Assembly (NCBI RefSeq): GCF_963678635.1
Contig: NC_087071.1
Location: forward strand, 42,114,153 to 42,178,152
Direction of reading: 5' to 3'
DNA from: Symsagittifera roscoffensis
Lineage: Eukaryota > Xenacoelomorpha > Acoela > Convolutidae
Length of the DNA stretch: 64,000 bases
A program made the position numbers and the translations under genes. Numbering within the stretch: position 1 is the first letter of the stretch; each line of letters opens with the position of its first letter. This document shows positions 1 through 14,400 of this stretch, one piece after another. The notes beneath the pieces are model-generated. The model made no database searches and was not told the DNA's origin. It saw only the letters and a list, made by a program, of their open reading frames with translations.

Positions 1-1890
1 TTTTGTTTGACAGTTGTAAGCCGATGTTGTCGATCAGTTCATGTATGTTCCGCAATTGGTATCTACTTTTGAAAATTTGGTCGTTTAACAATTTTGAGTC
101 GAGTGCTTTTTTGTACCGTTTTTCTTGGAGTGATGATTATGGGACTTTTAACGCAATCTTCGTAACTTTTTTCCAGTTTGATGATGTGCCTATCCTTTTT
201 TCCATTCTTTTCAATTCTGTATTTACACTTTCTAAAGAATGAAGGGGTACTCTCCTACTCTTGCTTTGGATTTTTCTAACCGCTGAGTAGAAGGGTGTAA
301 TTTTTCTATCCAATGTTATTTTTCCAACTCTTGTGAAAAGAATTTCAAATTGTTTGTACAAGTTTGAAATGGTATTCGTGTGTTTGTTTGACACTTACAC
401 ATGTCTGGGAGTGAGATATGGTTGACTGGAAGGAGGCACTGCTTTTGAGCAATTTCTATGCCAAATTCTGCAAACTATCGTTCCCTAATATGTTCCTCTC
501 AGGTCCCAAATGATGAAAAATAGGGTTTCCATAGAAATCCATCCATTGAATTGGATTGGGACCACGATCTTTCCAATTAATTAATAGTATCATTGGTGAA
601 TCCACAATAGAAGCTCGCGTTTTTTGTCGACGGTAAAAATTTTCAACTAAGGATCTTAGTTTTAGTTCATGAAGGACGATTTTGTTTCAAGAACCTGATT
701 GCGTCCTTGTCTATCCCAATGATAACCAGCTTTTTGGTCTCTAAACCGTTATCGTAGTAGGTTGTTCTAATAATCAGAGCGGAGCAGTCATCATTTTCGC
801 TAATTCTTCCTTCTGACCAGGCATTTATAATCCCACAAAAAATTCCCACATAACTCGATTGTGGTTCCGACGGGGAAGATTGACAATTCTGATACTCATA
901 TTATCATCTACACTATTTACTGTCGGTTTTTTAGCTTTTGATTAATATACTCATCCATAAAAAGCCTTAGAATTACAAAAACTACAAATGATGTGATTTA
1001 ACGTGTTCATTTAATACAAGAACCTAATTTAATACAAGAATTAGATTTTTTTAAGTTCAGGATTGGTTCTCTTTTTACAGGATTAAAGTTTTTGTTCCTC
1101 TTGCCGTTATAATTGAAGCTGTTGTTAGCCCACGTCGAATTGGTTAATTTTTGGTGATTAAAATATCCTTTTTCATCCATTGTCACCTGATTTAGAGCAT
1201 CCACTGGATTTACGATTTTTGACAGGAGCCTCCATTCGAGATCGCAGTTTCTCGTATCGAAGATAAAGACGTCTCGAATCCTTTCTTGTTTAGCATTTAC
1301 CGCAATTTCACAAGTTTTAGCCAACCCAAATTTTGCTCCCCAGAACTGCTCATAGGACCCTCTGTCCTTTTTTTTTGGCTCAATAATTTAAACCGCTCGA
1401 AGATTATATTAGCTTTTTTTACAAATGTGGCTTCCAGGAGATCGCGAAAACCTTTGAAGGCGACTGATAATACTTTCACTCTTGGGTGCTTCTGTGAAAA
1501 AAAAATTCCTTCCGGATCCATGGGCTAGGTATAAATTCAATTTAATTTTTTTATACGCCTCGGGTCTTCTCATGCCGCCAAATTTTCGTTTTTCCTCAGC
1601 GATTCTTTTCTCACCAGGGTTATCTTATATTTTCAAAACCTCTTTGTTTCTGGTCTCCCTGGCTTCCCTCTGGGTTTCATTTTATGAACATTGGGCGCCT
1701 TCAAAAAATGAGATATCCGTATCCGACTCCAATGGGTTTTTCAGGTTATCAATGTCAATGTTATCTTTGGCGATTTTTTCTACGTGAAATTGATCCATCC
1801 AATTACTCCAATGGGTGGGTGGCTCAACAGTGTGATTTGTCCCAAAAGCAGCAATTCCCCGCAAGTTCGAATCTGAAGACTGTGCCATTA
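1..1890 (-). pseudogene. Ty3/gypsy-type LTR retrotransposon fragment (gag plus start of RT)
   Basis: The minus strand carries broken reading frames of a retrotransposon polyprotein. A gag-like start lies near 1,890 (MAQSSDSNLRG...), followed by fragments at 1,521-1,297 and 1,324-1,007 whose helical, charged sequence (IFERFKLLS, EWRLLSKIVNP) fits a gag capsid segment. From 394 towards 1 there is the beginning of a reverse transcriptase: YSAVRKI and VNTELKRME followed, after a frame break, by KALDSKLLNDQIF and YQLRNIHELID. These correspond to the RT fingers block 'LDP..LN..I.R..Y.lp.i.eli' of Ty3/gypsy elements. Several frameshifts and stops make it non-coding now. It continues past the left edge, so catalytic YxDD and integrase are not visible. 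No LTR could be paired. The Ty3/gypsy assignment rests on a short stretch. Confidence 0.6.
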
Positions 1891-1984
1891 TAAAAGTGTT
1901 AAAATACCACTGGTAAAATAAGACTAGGTAAGTTAATGTTTGAAAGAGTAAAATAAAGATGTTTGAATTAAAAGTAATTTTCAA

Positions 1985-4680
1985 ATTTCAATCCAAAATG
2001 ATGCAAAATCCAATGGACTTCGTATAGACATGACAGGCAGGTATCTAAGTAAGAATTGAAGGTCGAGGTTAATATGAAATGAAAGCACAATCACAACAAT
2101 AAATTTATCATGATAGACTTTTCCAGACCGGCGCGACTTTGTTTTGACTTTTTAGACAGGCGCGTCTGAAGACTTTTCTTTCGGGACTGATATGGCGGGG
2201 AAAACGCCACATATTGTGAGATCCAAAACACCGTCGCGACTGTTGCACTATATAAAAATAGAGCAATGAGCGCGGCTGGAAAATGCCAGTTCAGGAACGG
2301 CGCGACTGAAAACAACTCGCCGTGACCGGTTCACTTGTTCTTGGGTTGCGCAGCTTTTTCTTGAATTGCACGGCTTTTTCTTGAGTTTTCGGAGGGAAAC
2401 AGCAGACATTTAGTCCAATATATTAATTGCAACTTGCAACTGAAAACAATTTGCAACTGATAACAATTTCGCAAAATTAGGCATTATACTTTATTTGAGA
2501 AAATCAAAACAAGATTAGCAGACCTCTAATCACCACAATTTGCGCTTAAAAGCGACTTAATGACCACAGATTGTGATTTAGACAGAGTTTTTCGAGAGTT
2601 TGGGAGCCTTGGAGAAGCAGAGATTTGGAGTACATGCACTGGCATTTTTTGGAATTGGAACAAACAACAGATGCTGGTTGAGTGTTTCTTTATTATCTGC
2701 TTCTATGATTTTAGTACCTGTCCCGGATGTTTGTGCATGTGTGCGTTCTTAGTGTGTGTGTGAAGTTTTATGATGTTCTAATCTTCTTTCTAGTCTTCTA
2801 TTCAGTTAAATGCATTCCTAAATATTTTAAGTAAAATTAAGGTTAAGTTAAGGTAAATTACCTTAATTCAGTTAGTTCAGTTAAAGGAAAATTTTACGCT
2901 AACAATTTTTTAAGGTAAAGTTAAGATAATGTTAGGGTAAATTTTACCTTAATTTTTTTTACCTTAACTCATTTAGGGTAATTTTACCTTAACATTTTTT
3001 TGAGTGTAAAAAAAACTTGAATTATTTTTCTATAGTGCAACCGTAAACTCACCCAGTGTGTAAATATTCTCGAGCCCGAAGAAAACAGGCCAGAATCGAT
3101 TCAGTGTAAAAAAAAAACAGCCCGTTTGATCTCTATACACAAAAAACTTAGAATTATACGTTTCATCACACTTAGTCTATGAAAAAAAGCTTGTCAAAAA
3201 TATTTCATAACTTTTTTGCTAAGGTGGTGCAGTTAGTTTTAAAAAAATGTTTAGTTAATTTTTGTTGTTTTTTTTCGTAATAGTTGGCGTAACATCTTAA
3301 GCAAAAAAGGGTTTTTTGGTAACAATATCCTAATCATGCATGTTTTATACAAATAATTGAACGACTAGCATTTCTCTCGAGAACTTGAGTTTGCACCAGA
3401 AAATATAGTTTTGTTTGTTTTTCAGTGCAGTCAAACTCGAAGATAAAATCTACGAAAAGTTTTGCTTAAATTTAGAATAGTTAGACTTTTTCTTAATATT
3501 TGATTTTTTGAGACATTTCGGTCATGTCAGCTCATGTACGAACACAACTCAAAGATTATGAGAAACAAACAGAAAAATCTCAGTTTTGGTTTTTTGGAAC
3601 AATGCTAGTCAGAAAAGTTGCATACTTATGAAATTAGTTTTCATTGACTTTTCAGCCAATGTTTTGTACCTATGGAATTGCATGAAACTTGTTTAAATAA
3701 GTTTTTGGTCAACCAGGGAAACCTTGAACTACTGACACGTAAAATAGTGTGAACAAATCTACTTTTAGCTCTAACTAAATATGACCTAGTAATTTGATAA
3801 GGACTAGGATTATGACTGCTAGTATTATGAACTATATCACTAGTAGTTCGACTCACTGTGCTCCGGTAGATAACTGGGAAAAAAGATGCCGATTATGTCA
3901 GTCAACTTAATATGCTAAATTTGTTACCACTTAAATGTTTTTTCAACTAAATGAGATTCTTTTTAAAGCTAAAATGTGTTCTGAAACTTTCTTTTGATTG
4001 TTAAAATCAGTGCTGAAATTGAGTCTAACTAAATTTTACATAATAGAAATGAAGCATTGGGAAGAAACTGCTATGTTTTCAAGCTGAGTAAAACAAGAAC
4101 AGAAAAAAACAAGATGAGAGTTCGCGTTCAGAGCTTGTGGAACAATACAAAGATTGAATGAAAATGTGGATTTTACTAGATTCTTGGGCTTGAAAATTAG
4201 ATTTTTGATGTGGAATACGAAAATGACTTTTTTAGAAGCTACCATCTGCAGCTGGCTAAATTAAAGTGATGCAGTGGCTGCAAAAAATCGTGGAAGAAAA
4301 TTTTAGAGACATTGCTGGTAACAACCCCATCAGCAGTAGCTGCAAATTCTAATCATTGACAGTAGTAGGTAATGCAACTGCAACATACCAATTCCAGACA
4401 GGAATTTATGGCCTTACAGATGAGTTTCAAAAAGCAATAATCTAACGCTTACAAGCTGCATAAAAACGAAAGCAAATCTAGACGATATTTTAAATTTTAA
4501 CAAAAATTGAAGTCCTTAAAAACTAGATGAAGACAATCTTGCAATATCGCTCGACAAAAAGAAATTTGCTTGTAACCAGGTAGAATAGCTGGCTACAGAA
4601 TAAAGAACGAAGGCACAAGGCTATCAATCCGAAAAACGGAAGCAATAGAAAAACTCACTCCTCCTATAACACTCAAACAA
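1985..4680. other. Non-coding stretch, no convincing gene
   Basis: No frame here looks like a known protein. The first 400 bases could include the 5' untranslated region or LTR of the adjacent retrotransposon fragment, but no matching second LTR was found. Around 2,820-3,005 the dyad TTAAGGTAAA / TTTACCTTAA recurs several times, giving a weakly palindromic AT-rich patch. The remainder is AT-rich intergenic or intronic sequence. Confidence 0.5.
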
Positions 4681-4689
4681 TTACCGTCA

Positions 4690-6870
4690 ATTACCTCGTG
4701 TATTTCCGATCTTGAATTGATTGGCGACCTCATTCTCAACAATAACTTTAAAAGACGAGAGTATGATCTTGTAGAACCCCCCCCCCCAGCAAGTACGACG
4801 AGGAGTTTATGCTGTGTCAATTACAGGTTTGTTTCTAATCTTCAATTGATTGGGCACCTCAATCTCCACAAATGGGTCAATCACATACGAGCACAAAATC
4901 AACTGATCAAAAAGCCCAAAGAATAAAAACTCAACTGATCCAAAAGCCTAAAGAAAACAGAAAAAACGCGAAGAAGACCATTGAAATTTCAATCCATTTC
5001 AATCATTCCGAGCAAACCAACAAAAGAACAGAAATGGAAACTCAGACAGGAGAAACGAAGGAACAGCAAGCACAACGTAGGCGCACAGACATAATTGATG
5101 ATCGAAGTCGGTCTAGCAATACAAAAATTGAGTAGCCAGTTTGGACCTGACACACCTTATAGAGGAGATGACACCAAACGAGACCCAGCGACGAAGAAGG
5201 CCCGATAATTATACTGGGAAAGGTGATGGCCACTTTGGATGACGGGACGAGTTGGAAGTCGGAAGAGGATACACCAAAAAAGGGAAAAAGCATAACAAAA
5301 TGATGGGAATCAGCTTTCTAGCCGCAGCCACCCGGGAAGATCGAAACATGAAACCGATTTTGAATTTCGTCAGAAAGAGAGACTGGGAGGCGTTGAGTTG
5401 TGCCTACTAAGACTACTTGTATAACGCAAGCTTTTAAGACGAGAGGATGAGATTGTAGAAACTGCAGAAAGTACACCAAGGAATCTATACTGGCATCAAT
5501 TGCCTCGATTGTTTCTAATCTTGAATTGATTCGCAACCTCATTCTCACCGAACTGGTCAATAATATTCGAGCAGAAAATCAACTTTTTAAACAGCCCGAG
5601 GAAACTATTAAAAAAACACTAACAAAATCATTGATTTCTCAATCCATTTCAATTATTCAGATCAAACCAAGAAGGGGACAGAATCAGAAACTCAGACAGC
5701 AGAAACGAAAATTATCAAGCACAACGTAGGGGCGCAAACATAATTGACGGTTGAAGTCAATGAGCAATACGAAAATTGACTAGCCAGGGTGTACCTTGCA
5801 CACCACCATATAGAGGAGAGGACCCCAAACGAGACCCGCCGATGTCGACAGCCCTTTCCCAAACAAACACTCATATCACACAACAACAGAAAGTCGGCCT
5901 TAAAATTAAACTGGTAAGAGTGATGGCCATAGTGAGTTGCGGGGACGAGGTGGAAAGCGGAATAGAAAACATCAATTTAGAGAAAAGACATCAGAAAGTG
6001 ATGGGATTTAGCTTTCTAGCTGCAGCCATAGTTGAAAATCGAAACAAGAAATCGACTATGAATTTCCGCGGAAAATTAGACTGGGAGGCCTTGAGGGGTG
6101 CCTACTTGTTTTAGATAAGCTTTCACGACGAGAGGATGGGCTTGTAGAAACCCTAGCAAGTACAACACGAAATTTATGCTGGCTTCAATTACCTCGTTTA
6201 TTTCGAATCTTGAATTGATTTGCGACCTCAGTCTCAACAAACTGGTCAATCAATTGATCAAAATCCCGAGGAAAACTCAAAAAAAAGCTAACAAGACCAT
6301 TGGAATCTCAATCCACTTCAATCAATCAGAGCAAACCAACAACCGACCAGAATTAGAAACTCAGACATCAGGAACGAAAAAAAAAAACAGCAAGCACAAC
6401 GTAAGGGCACCAACATAGTTGACTGTTGAAGTCAACGAGCACTTCAAAAATTTAGTAGGCATGGTGGACCTGACACACCAACAGATAGAGGAGAAGAGTC
6501 CAAACGAGACACCACGGACGATGACGGACCTATCCAGAACAAACAACCATAATGCACAACAACTCGAAGCCAGTCAAAAAATGATACTGGTAAAGATGAT
6601 GGCCACAGTGGTTTGCGGGACGGAGACAGAGGCGGAAGAGGATACAGTTATATACAGAAAAACTTATAGAAGCTGATGGGAATCAGCTTCATAGGCGCAG
6701 CCACCGGGGAGGATGGGAACATGAACCGATTTTGAATTTCAACAGAAGAGACACTGTGATGCTTTGAGTTGTGCCTACTGAAACCACTGGTATAACATGA
6801 GAAATCGTCACCATGTCAGAGGGAACTGTCTCCTGATAAACGATCGAATCATAATTTCTACACAACTGCG
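4690..6870. repeat. Tandem array of ~670-bp units (about three copies)
   Basis: Three diverged direct copies can be aligned by eye. The motif TTTCTAATCTTGAATTGATT recurs near 4,830 (variant), 5,513 and 6,205. A CTCAGACA...GCACAACGTA block recurs near 5,040, 5,690 and 6,360. A GATGGGAATCAGCTTTCTAG-like block recurs near 5,303, 6,000 and 6,673. Spacing between blocks is about 650-700 bases. A partial copy of the first motif is at 4,705. No conserved protein frame runs through all copies, so this reads as a large-unit satellite or an internally duplicated mobile element rather than a gene. Confidence 0.8.
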
Positions 6871-8231
6871 ACAAAGAAGCTTCAACAGCGCGGACAAGTT
6901 GTCAGAAATACCAACGACAAAACAAAAATCACATCGCACACAACCGCAGATGAAGCCAAAAGTTCATGGAGTGATAAATTTCGACTAACGGGGTACCGCG
7001 AAAACTAAGATGCGACCAGGTTCAACTTTTTCGAACAAAAGAAACCGTTAAATGTTTTTTTTTGTGAATCAAAATAACAAAAACGGTGAATCAAAAAAAC
7101 GAAAGGCCAAACCAACCCACCCAACTTGGAAAAAAGACCTGGAGAAAACCAACACCAAGACAAGCAAGGGGCATGACGTTCGAACCAGACGGTTGCACGA
7201 AACAATCAGAGAAAAAGGTTATCGCAGAACCAACAATGTCATCAAGTGACGACTGGTCGTCAAAAACATCAGAAAACACGGCACCATCTCCAAAACGAAT
7301 CGAAGTCAAAAATACATTACCCCAAGTGATCATAGAAACAACGAGAAAACCGACAGGAGCAAGACCATACACACTGGCACAAGCACTAGGGGATCCAGCA
7401 ACGATAAACTCGATAGAAGCGCCAAAAAAAGTTTCCATATCTTCATCGGAAAAGCAACAACAACCATTACAGCTATGCAAAAAATGGAAAATCAAAAACT
7501 GAATCTACGAAATGGGCTTCAACGAAAAATCTCCGGAAATCATTGCCTGTGTGAAACTCCAAGAGGCGACTAAGCCGAAAAAGCTCAGCCAAAGTGTCGC
7601 TTTGGTCGAATCAAGATGATGGAAACTCAACAGAGGATCATAAAAAGCAACAAGAAGAGGACGACGCAGCAAAAGCGAAACCGCAGAGGTCGGAGACGAA
7701 AGAACCAAAACAAATTGTAGAGAGAGAACAAACTTGAAGCTCAAAGATAGTCCCACGGGAACTCTGAAACAAGGGACTCAAAACTCACCATTTAAAGAGA
7801 GGGGGTTGTCACGCGGCCGGATTGGCACAAACTCATTATGTATTTCCATGTTTGTTCAATAGATATTAATACTAGTCGGATGGCTTTGCCCGTTATGGCT
7901 AGGACGCATCAGAAAGCATGAACTCTCAAAACAAAAGAATACACATTAAAATTCAGTTGTTTTTTTAATACCTTCGAGCTTATCTTGAGTTAAGTTACCA
8001 ATCCGTTCAGATTCTAGAATTATTCATAGATAGAGGTATTGCACCATGATAAGGAACAAACAAACAAGTTTTCTATCCTGACAAATATGTTAATTATGTT
8101 AATCATTTTTGCGTAAATTTGATTGAAATAAGTGTTATCACTAGCAGGTAAAACTATTCCAAAAATAAGTTACGTTTTCTAGATTAAAAGTGCGTGAAGT
8201 TTTGACAAAGTTCTCAAATGATATGTTTTAG
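6871..8231. other. Non-coding stretch upstream of first recognised lectin exon
   Basis: Open frames of 130-140 codons occur on both strands at 7,086-7,502, but they are complementary shadows of a purine-rich, low-stop stretch and have no recognisable domain. The stretch before the acceptor at 8,230-8,231 presumably is intron of the C-type lectin gene, whose earlier exons I could not find. Confidence 0.4.
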
Positions 8232-8471
8232 ACATCCAACTCGGATACATTCAACGGCTTTCAAAGGAATCCATGAGAGTTGGCACAATCGTGGACTTGA
8301 AATTGGGCTATAGAAGTTACGAAAACAGGGACATAGTCATGCCGCCAGACCTATGGGGAAAAAATGTACCATCACGAGAGCACAGATGTGTGTTCTATTC
8401 AAAGGGTAAAGGAGTCCACAGTGATTCGTGTGATACGAATGACATAAGATATCGATGTGTTACGTGTGAAT
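8232..8471 (+). CDS. Exon: end of first C-type lectin-like domain
   Basis: The acceptor is TTTTAG at 8,226-8,231 and the donor GTAAGA begins at 8,472. The exon starts with two bases of a split codon and ends with one base. The residues DLWGKNVPSREHRC and DSCDTNDIRYRCVTC have the cysteine spacing of the C-terminal half of a C-type lectin-like domain. The joined frame enters the next exon without a stop. Confidence 0.7.
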
Positions 8472-11400
8472 GTAAGAAAAGTTTAAAGTCTCTTTATTCT
8501 TCTTTGTTCTTTTTCCCCACCTACCGCTTCAAGTTGGACGTTCTAACGGAGGTGTTTCATCCAAATTCGTCTGTATAGCAGTTTTTGTAACAATCGGACA
8601 ACGTAAACCGAAAACTACTGTCAAATATTGTGGCAGTAGCTATTCATCGAAAAAAAATTCTGCCGCTCCTCTCAATTATAATTTAATTTACCATTAAACT
8701 CAGTTCAGGTTAAATTTATATAATTTTTTAATTCATAACTAAACTAAGGTGATTTTTTAATTTTTTTGTTTGTGTATTTTTTTAATAGCACGGTCTGTTG
8801 AGTCAACGATATTGTTTTATAAACAGCCAAAATACAATTCTCATCCTCACTAATGGACAAACAATCATAATGACTCATGAAATTTGATTTCATTTTTTGA
8901 GTCTTCATTGAATCTCCTGGGTCAAAAAAAATGCCATCCAAGATCTTTCTAAATTTAGGAAGCTGCTATTCATGCTATTTACATTCAATATCGTTAAGAT
9001 TGCACTCAAACTGAATTGCTTAAAATTCTATCAATTACACATTTCATGAGTGAAAATTGTGTCATTACGAGGCCCAACTGTGCACTGGTTAGGAGCACAA
9101 TTTTGTGTCTGTATGTTCCTGGATTCCAGAGACAAGTCTTTAAATATGTTCCAAAATGTAAGACAATTCTGCCTACAAAATTTCCGTGGATTGCGCGTAC
9201 AAATATCTGTAAAGTATATATTGTCGGTACATTAGTTCTCGCAACGCGCGAGTTTAGATAGTTGTTCCGTATTCCGCAAATGTAAGTGGATTCGGCGAAC
9301 TTATGCGGATTCGGCTTACAATTTGCGGATTCCACTTGCAATTTGCGGATTCATTTTACAGTTATGGATTCCACAACAGCTTAAGTTTACGTAAGACATA
9401 TATTATTTTTTGTTTCCACACACCATTCCGGATTCGAAAAACTTTCTTGAAAACTCCGCAAAATTTGTTGCGGAATCGGCAAAGTTGCCTATTTTGCTTA
9501 GCTTGCAGTGGAAATTAAAGCAGCAAAGAAGATTTTAAAAAAAAAATAGCAATAAAGCGGATTCCGCAACAATTCTTTTTTTTGGCCCGTTGCCAACGAG
9601 TCACCAAAAGCTTCGTGATCTAGCTCGTAGTGAGCATTGAGACAAGCACAGAATTGGGATTTTTTTAAAAATCACTCAGAAAATGAAATTTTTGAAGTGT
9701 AGTCTGAAATTTTGAAGTGTCGTCAATTATTTGTCATCATCTGAAAACTATAGTTAATCAATCACCATATCAAAAAACTGTTTATTCAGAGCTTTTTTTT
9801 TTCATTTTAAACTTTTATTCTGTATTGAGATACTCCTAGTTGTACAACATATACCGGGTAACGCCCATAAAAGAAAAATACTTGTCATACAATTTCATTA
9901 TGGAGTCTATCGAAAAAATGCTTTTCATACTTTTTCAATAAAAGTTTTTTTTTTCAAAAAATTTGAAACCTAGAAAATGTTCGTCATACAAGATCATATA
10001 TAAAAAATGCATGACATGCATCTCTTTTATAATACAGATACAATTTTAAGCATAAAACTTTTTAAATTTTTTTTTCTATTGCATACTCGATTCTGTGCTA
10101 AAAAAACGTTTTACGGAAAAAAACTTGCCGGCAAAATTTGACATTTCGTGTCTATAATATAGTCTATGTTGAGTTTTTACAGAAAAAAAAATAAAACAAA
10201 AACACAAGCGAGATTTTTTTTAAAACAACTATTATTTTAATTTTTCACATACCTTAATTTGAAAAACAAATAAGTCTCTTCTCTCAGCCAGCAAAACTTT
10301 CAAATAAAAAACTTTTAATCCATATACACAACAAATACTTTTTAAGTATATAACTCTGAGTGAAAGAGTTAGCTGTAGAGTCTGAAGAAATCTCTAATGG
10401 GTGGCAGTTAACACACAGATTATCTGTAAATGGCAAATATCACCAATTCATCTGTGTGGTAACTGCCACATGCAATCGGGTCTTTTTTTTCTTCCAGTGT
10501 CAAAGCAAGAGCTGAAAACAGGAACTAGTAGCCGCTGTTCTTACACATTCTTTGTTTTGCTCAAAAAAATCGTAGCGACCTCCAAAAAACTTTTTTTTAA
10601 AATAAATCAGAAGAAGTTGAGGGTTATTATAGCCTCATATGATTTAAGTTGTAACCTTTAAACACTATAATCTTAAGCAAAAAATCGTGTTTTGTCACAG
10701 GCTCATGTTGTCATTGAAAACGAAGGGTTTTTTTCAAAACAAAACATTAGATCGCAAATAAAAAGCATCGACTAGCTTCACCTTTATCTGAGTACCTTAA
10801 GATGAGAACCATTAACGATTGCACTAACAAGACATCGTTAAAACGGATACAAAAAAATGGCCTCATTTGACCAATTTCACTACTTGGATTGACAGTTTCT
10901 GGAAGATAAAGGAGAGGTGATGGAGTTTAGTTTCTGTTCACAGGGACACTAATTTGAACCTCTCTTGTGGTTTCAAATCAGACCAGCATCAGTTTTTCAT
11001 ATTCAAAACTAAAATGAAAGAGAAAACAAATTTCCATTTTTGATTGCGTACTTGAACCTCGCGTAGAACTCATTGATTCAAAGAAGAGCTTGACAACTGA
11101 TGGATTCATTTTAGGACCCCATGATAAATATGCTCTCTGAGCGAACTTCAACCTTGACAACTTAAAATTTCAAGTTTCAGAGGCATGCAATAGTTGCCTA
11201 TAAACTTTTGTTTCAAACTATCAAAACAATTTATTTATCAACACGCCAAACAAATAGCCCAAACAATTGCATAAATTTGGTGCACTCAAGCTAAAGTGTC
11301 GTAGAGGTTGATAAATGAAAATTCAATAGTAATTGCAAGCCTGAAAGGAACAGTCGCCTGGAGAAATTTATCAATCGGAAACATTTAAAAATTGGATCAC

Positions 11401-14400
11401 ATCAGACGATAATAACGTTGGCAAAAAAAAAAGAATTCTAATGTTCTAATTACTTTACAAAGAAGTTACAAACAAAGAAATTAATAAGTATTTTCGAGGC
11501 TTCCATAAAACAAGAAAATAAAACAAAAAATGTGAGTTCTTTCATTTCAACTAAGAACCACTCATTCCTCATGAAGCGAAAATTCCAAAAACTAAAAATA
11601 CCATACAAATTCCGATTATCAAGAAACTAAAAAGGTCTAGTTAAGCAAGTTTGAAAGCGATGAGAAACTAAACACAAGACCAATTTCAATTTTAAAAGAG
11701 AATATCGCGTAAAAACAAAAAAAGTGTTTAACTTTAAGTAAGGAAATTGAAACTTTTTATCATGTTTTTGTTAATATAGGTCATCAATTGGCAAAAAAAT
11801 GAAATCATTTCAAAGAATTCCACCTAAGCAGGAAACTTTTTTCTAGCGAGAAAAAAAATCAGTTTTATTTTCCTTAAACTACATTCCAAATACACTGTGA
11901 ATTTTTTATGTTGAGTTCTTTTTCTCCGATCAGAACTCTTTTTGTCCGACAGAGCAATAATTTTTACTCCGACAATACTAATAAACAAAATATAACAAAT
12001 CGAACGTATAAAAAGAACAGATAATTATAGGTCAATAACTTTTTTACCAGTTTTCAACATAACTTTTGAAAGTTATTCCAGATTTCTGGATAATTACGGT
12101 AAGTTTTGATTGATATGATTACTCTGACAAAACGAATACACATAGCAGATGCTTGGTACAAAACCCTTTTTCCTGACCGCCTTAAATTATTTATAGTATT
12201 ACCAAATTAGGAGTGCAAGAAAAAACAACCAGATATCTGGAGGCAAAATCTGTTCTGACAATTGTTTTCAATTTATTGGAAAAATTTTCTTCAAAAATGG
12301 CGAAGTTTATTTCCTGCATAAACACGGTGTTTTGACTAACACCCAATAGGGGCTCAAACGTAGTTTATTAGTAATATAGACTCTGATGAACTTCATGTAA
12401 GACATCCGAAATGTTTGCCAATTGAACCTCAATGCATTTAATCCAACTTTCATAGGTCTCACAAATCGTTTCAAAATCTTTCACACGTAATACTTCACCA
12501 AAAACTAAGAACTACGGACTACGCGGTCTTATTGAAGCCTTGCCAAACTCATATTTGACCAAAAGAGTAGTCGAAATAGGCTCCAAAATGTCGAAATTGA
12601 AAACTTTTCACTCTGGAGTTCCATATGGATCTGTACTCGCAGAATTTTTTTAAAAATTGTTTTTGTAGATATCCGACACTTTTAATGATAGTCATTTCAA
12701 AATATTTAACTTTGATTTTCGAGATATCATCACAAAAAATAAAGAACTTTTATAAGATACTTTTTTTTCTAATTGTTGGGTTAAAATGTTTGGACAAAAA
12801 AATCCACTGTAGTTGAAACTTCCGGTACCAAGGGGGTTTGATTTTGTAGTCCTTTCATTAGCCATAAATGACCAGGCCTAATTGGCCTTCTGATGCCTTT
12901 GAAAATCAAAGTTATGTAAACTGAAAAAGGTTTTTTGAACACTATCTGATATAGCCACACTTATGATCAATAAATCCAAACAAATAAAGTAATTTATTTG
13001 GAAAAATTAAACTGAAAACGAATTCAGAATTTATTTCAGTATTTAATTGATCCAGTAATGACAAGGTAGTTTCTTTTTTTAAGCAAATGTTCCTGTCTGC
13101 TCGCTTTCGGTTCACTGCCAAACTTTTCTGGATGATCTATCACATATTTCCGCATCACATAGCTTTTTCTACCAGCTGACAAAAATCAATCCTCGGTCAT
13201 GGCCCAACTAGCAATTTGTAACCCCAGAAGTCTTTACTAACTAGGATATCAGGTGAAAATATTCTCAAAGAACTGAAAATTTTCAATGTAGTATAATCAG
13301 TAGCGGATTCACCGGGAGGGGGTGGGGGCGGACACCTCTTCCTCCGGGATTCGACCCCCTGCCGACCCAAAGGTCGGCAGGGGGTCGAATGTGTACTATT
13401 TTGAGATATCTATTTTTGTTGAGGTACCCTAAAATTTTTCTAAAGGCGCCTTTGGCGCCAATATATACCAACTCTTGAGGGTGAAGCGCGCGCCGAAAAA
13501 ACGCAATTTTTTGGTCAAAATATTCCAAAAATTGCCTAAAAACTGTCTTTTCAGAAACTTGCGGCGCAGACAATTTGGTCAAAATCAGGGGGGCTTTAGG
13601 GGGGACACTCCCCCTCAGGGATTGGACCCCCTGCCAAACCAAGGGTTCCCTTTGGTACTTTTTAAGAAATCAATTTTTGGCCGACCGATCCTAACTTTTT
13701 TCTAAAGGCGCCTTCTGTGCCAATATATACTAACTTTGAGGGGGAGAGCGCTCCAAAAAGAAGCGATTTTTTTGTCAAAATTTTCAGGAGAGCACGAAAA
13801 GTCAGTTTGGTTGACCTAAAAAAACGTCGTCAAAATTCTCGAAATTTTTTTCAAAGTCCGCCCCCCCCCCCATTTCAAAATCCTAGATCCGCCCCTGGTC
13901 AAAATGGGTAATTTATAGTGATTTTGGGGAGCTCAGAAAATCAATTTGGTCGACCTAAAGAAAAAACTCGACAAAATTTTTGTTGAAAAAATTGTTTTTT
14001 TTTCATCGAATAAGTTTTAATTAATTCCTGCGGCGCACAAAATTTTTGACAAACAGGGTCCTGATAGCAATTCCGAAGAGCTCGAAAAATAATATTGGTT
14101 GACCAAAAAAGTTTGACACCCCCCCCCCCCCCCCACACACACACACACACACACACACACGCAATAAAAACTTCGGCCCAACGTCACAGTACATAGACTA
14201 TTTTTCGAAAAACAGAAAAACAACACAACTAATTTCCAGATTATAACTACTAATTCACAGAGTTGCCCTTTTAAATCAGACAACACTACCAAAGTTGTCT
14301 TCAATCAAAAAGATCTACCAGGCATTGAAATTCTCTGTCATCGAATCGAGCATATTTTTTGAACTTTACCCGGTAAAGCAATTTAGCATGTGATTAAAGC

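Noticed and set aside
7086-7502. 134-138 codon frames on both strands
   Set aside because: Mutual shadows in a purine-rich stretch, with no domain and no splice or promoter support.
13283-14304. Minus and plus frames with proline-, glycine- or CV-rich sequence
   Set aside because: Produced by the GC-rich repeat element and the poly-C/(CA)n microsatellite.
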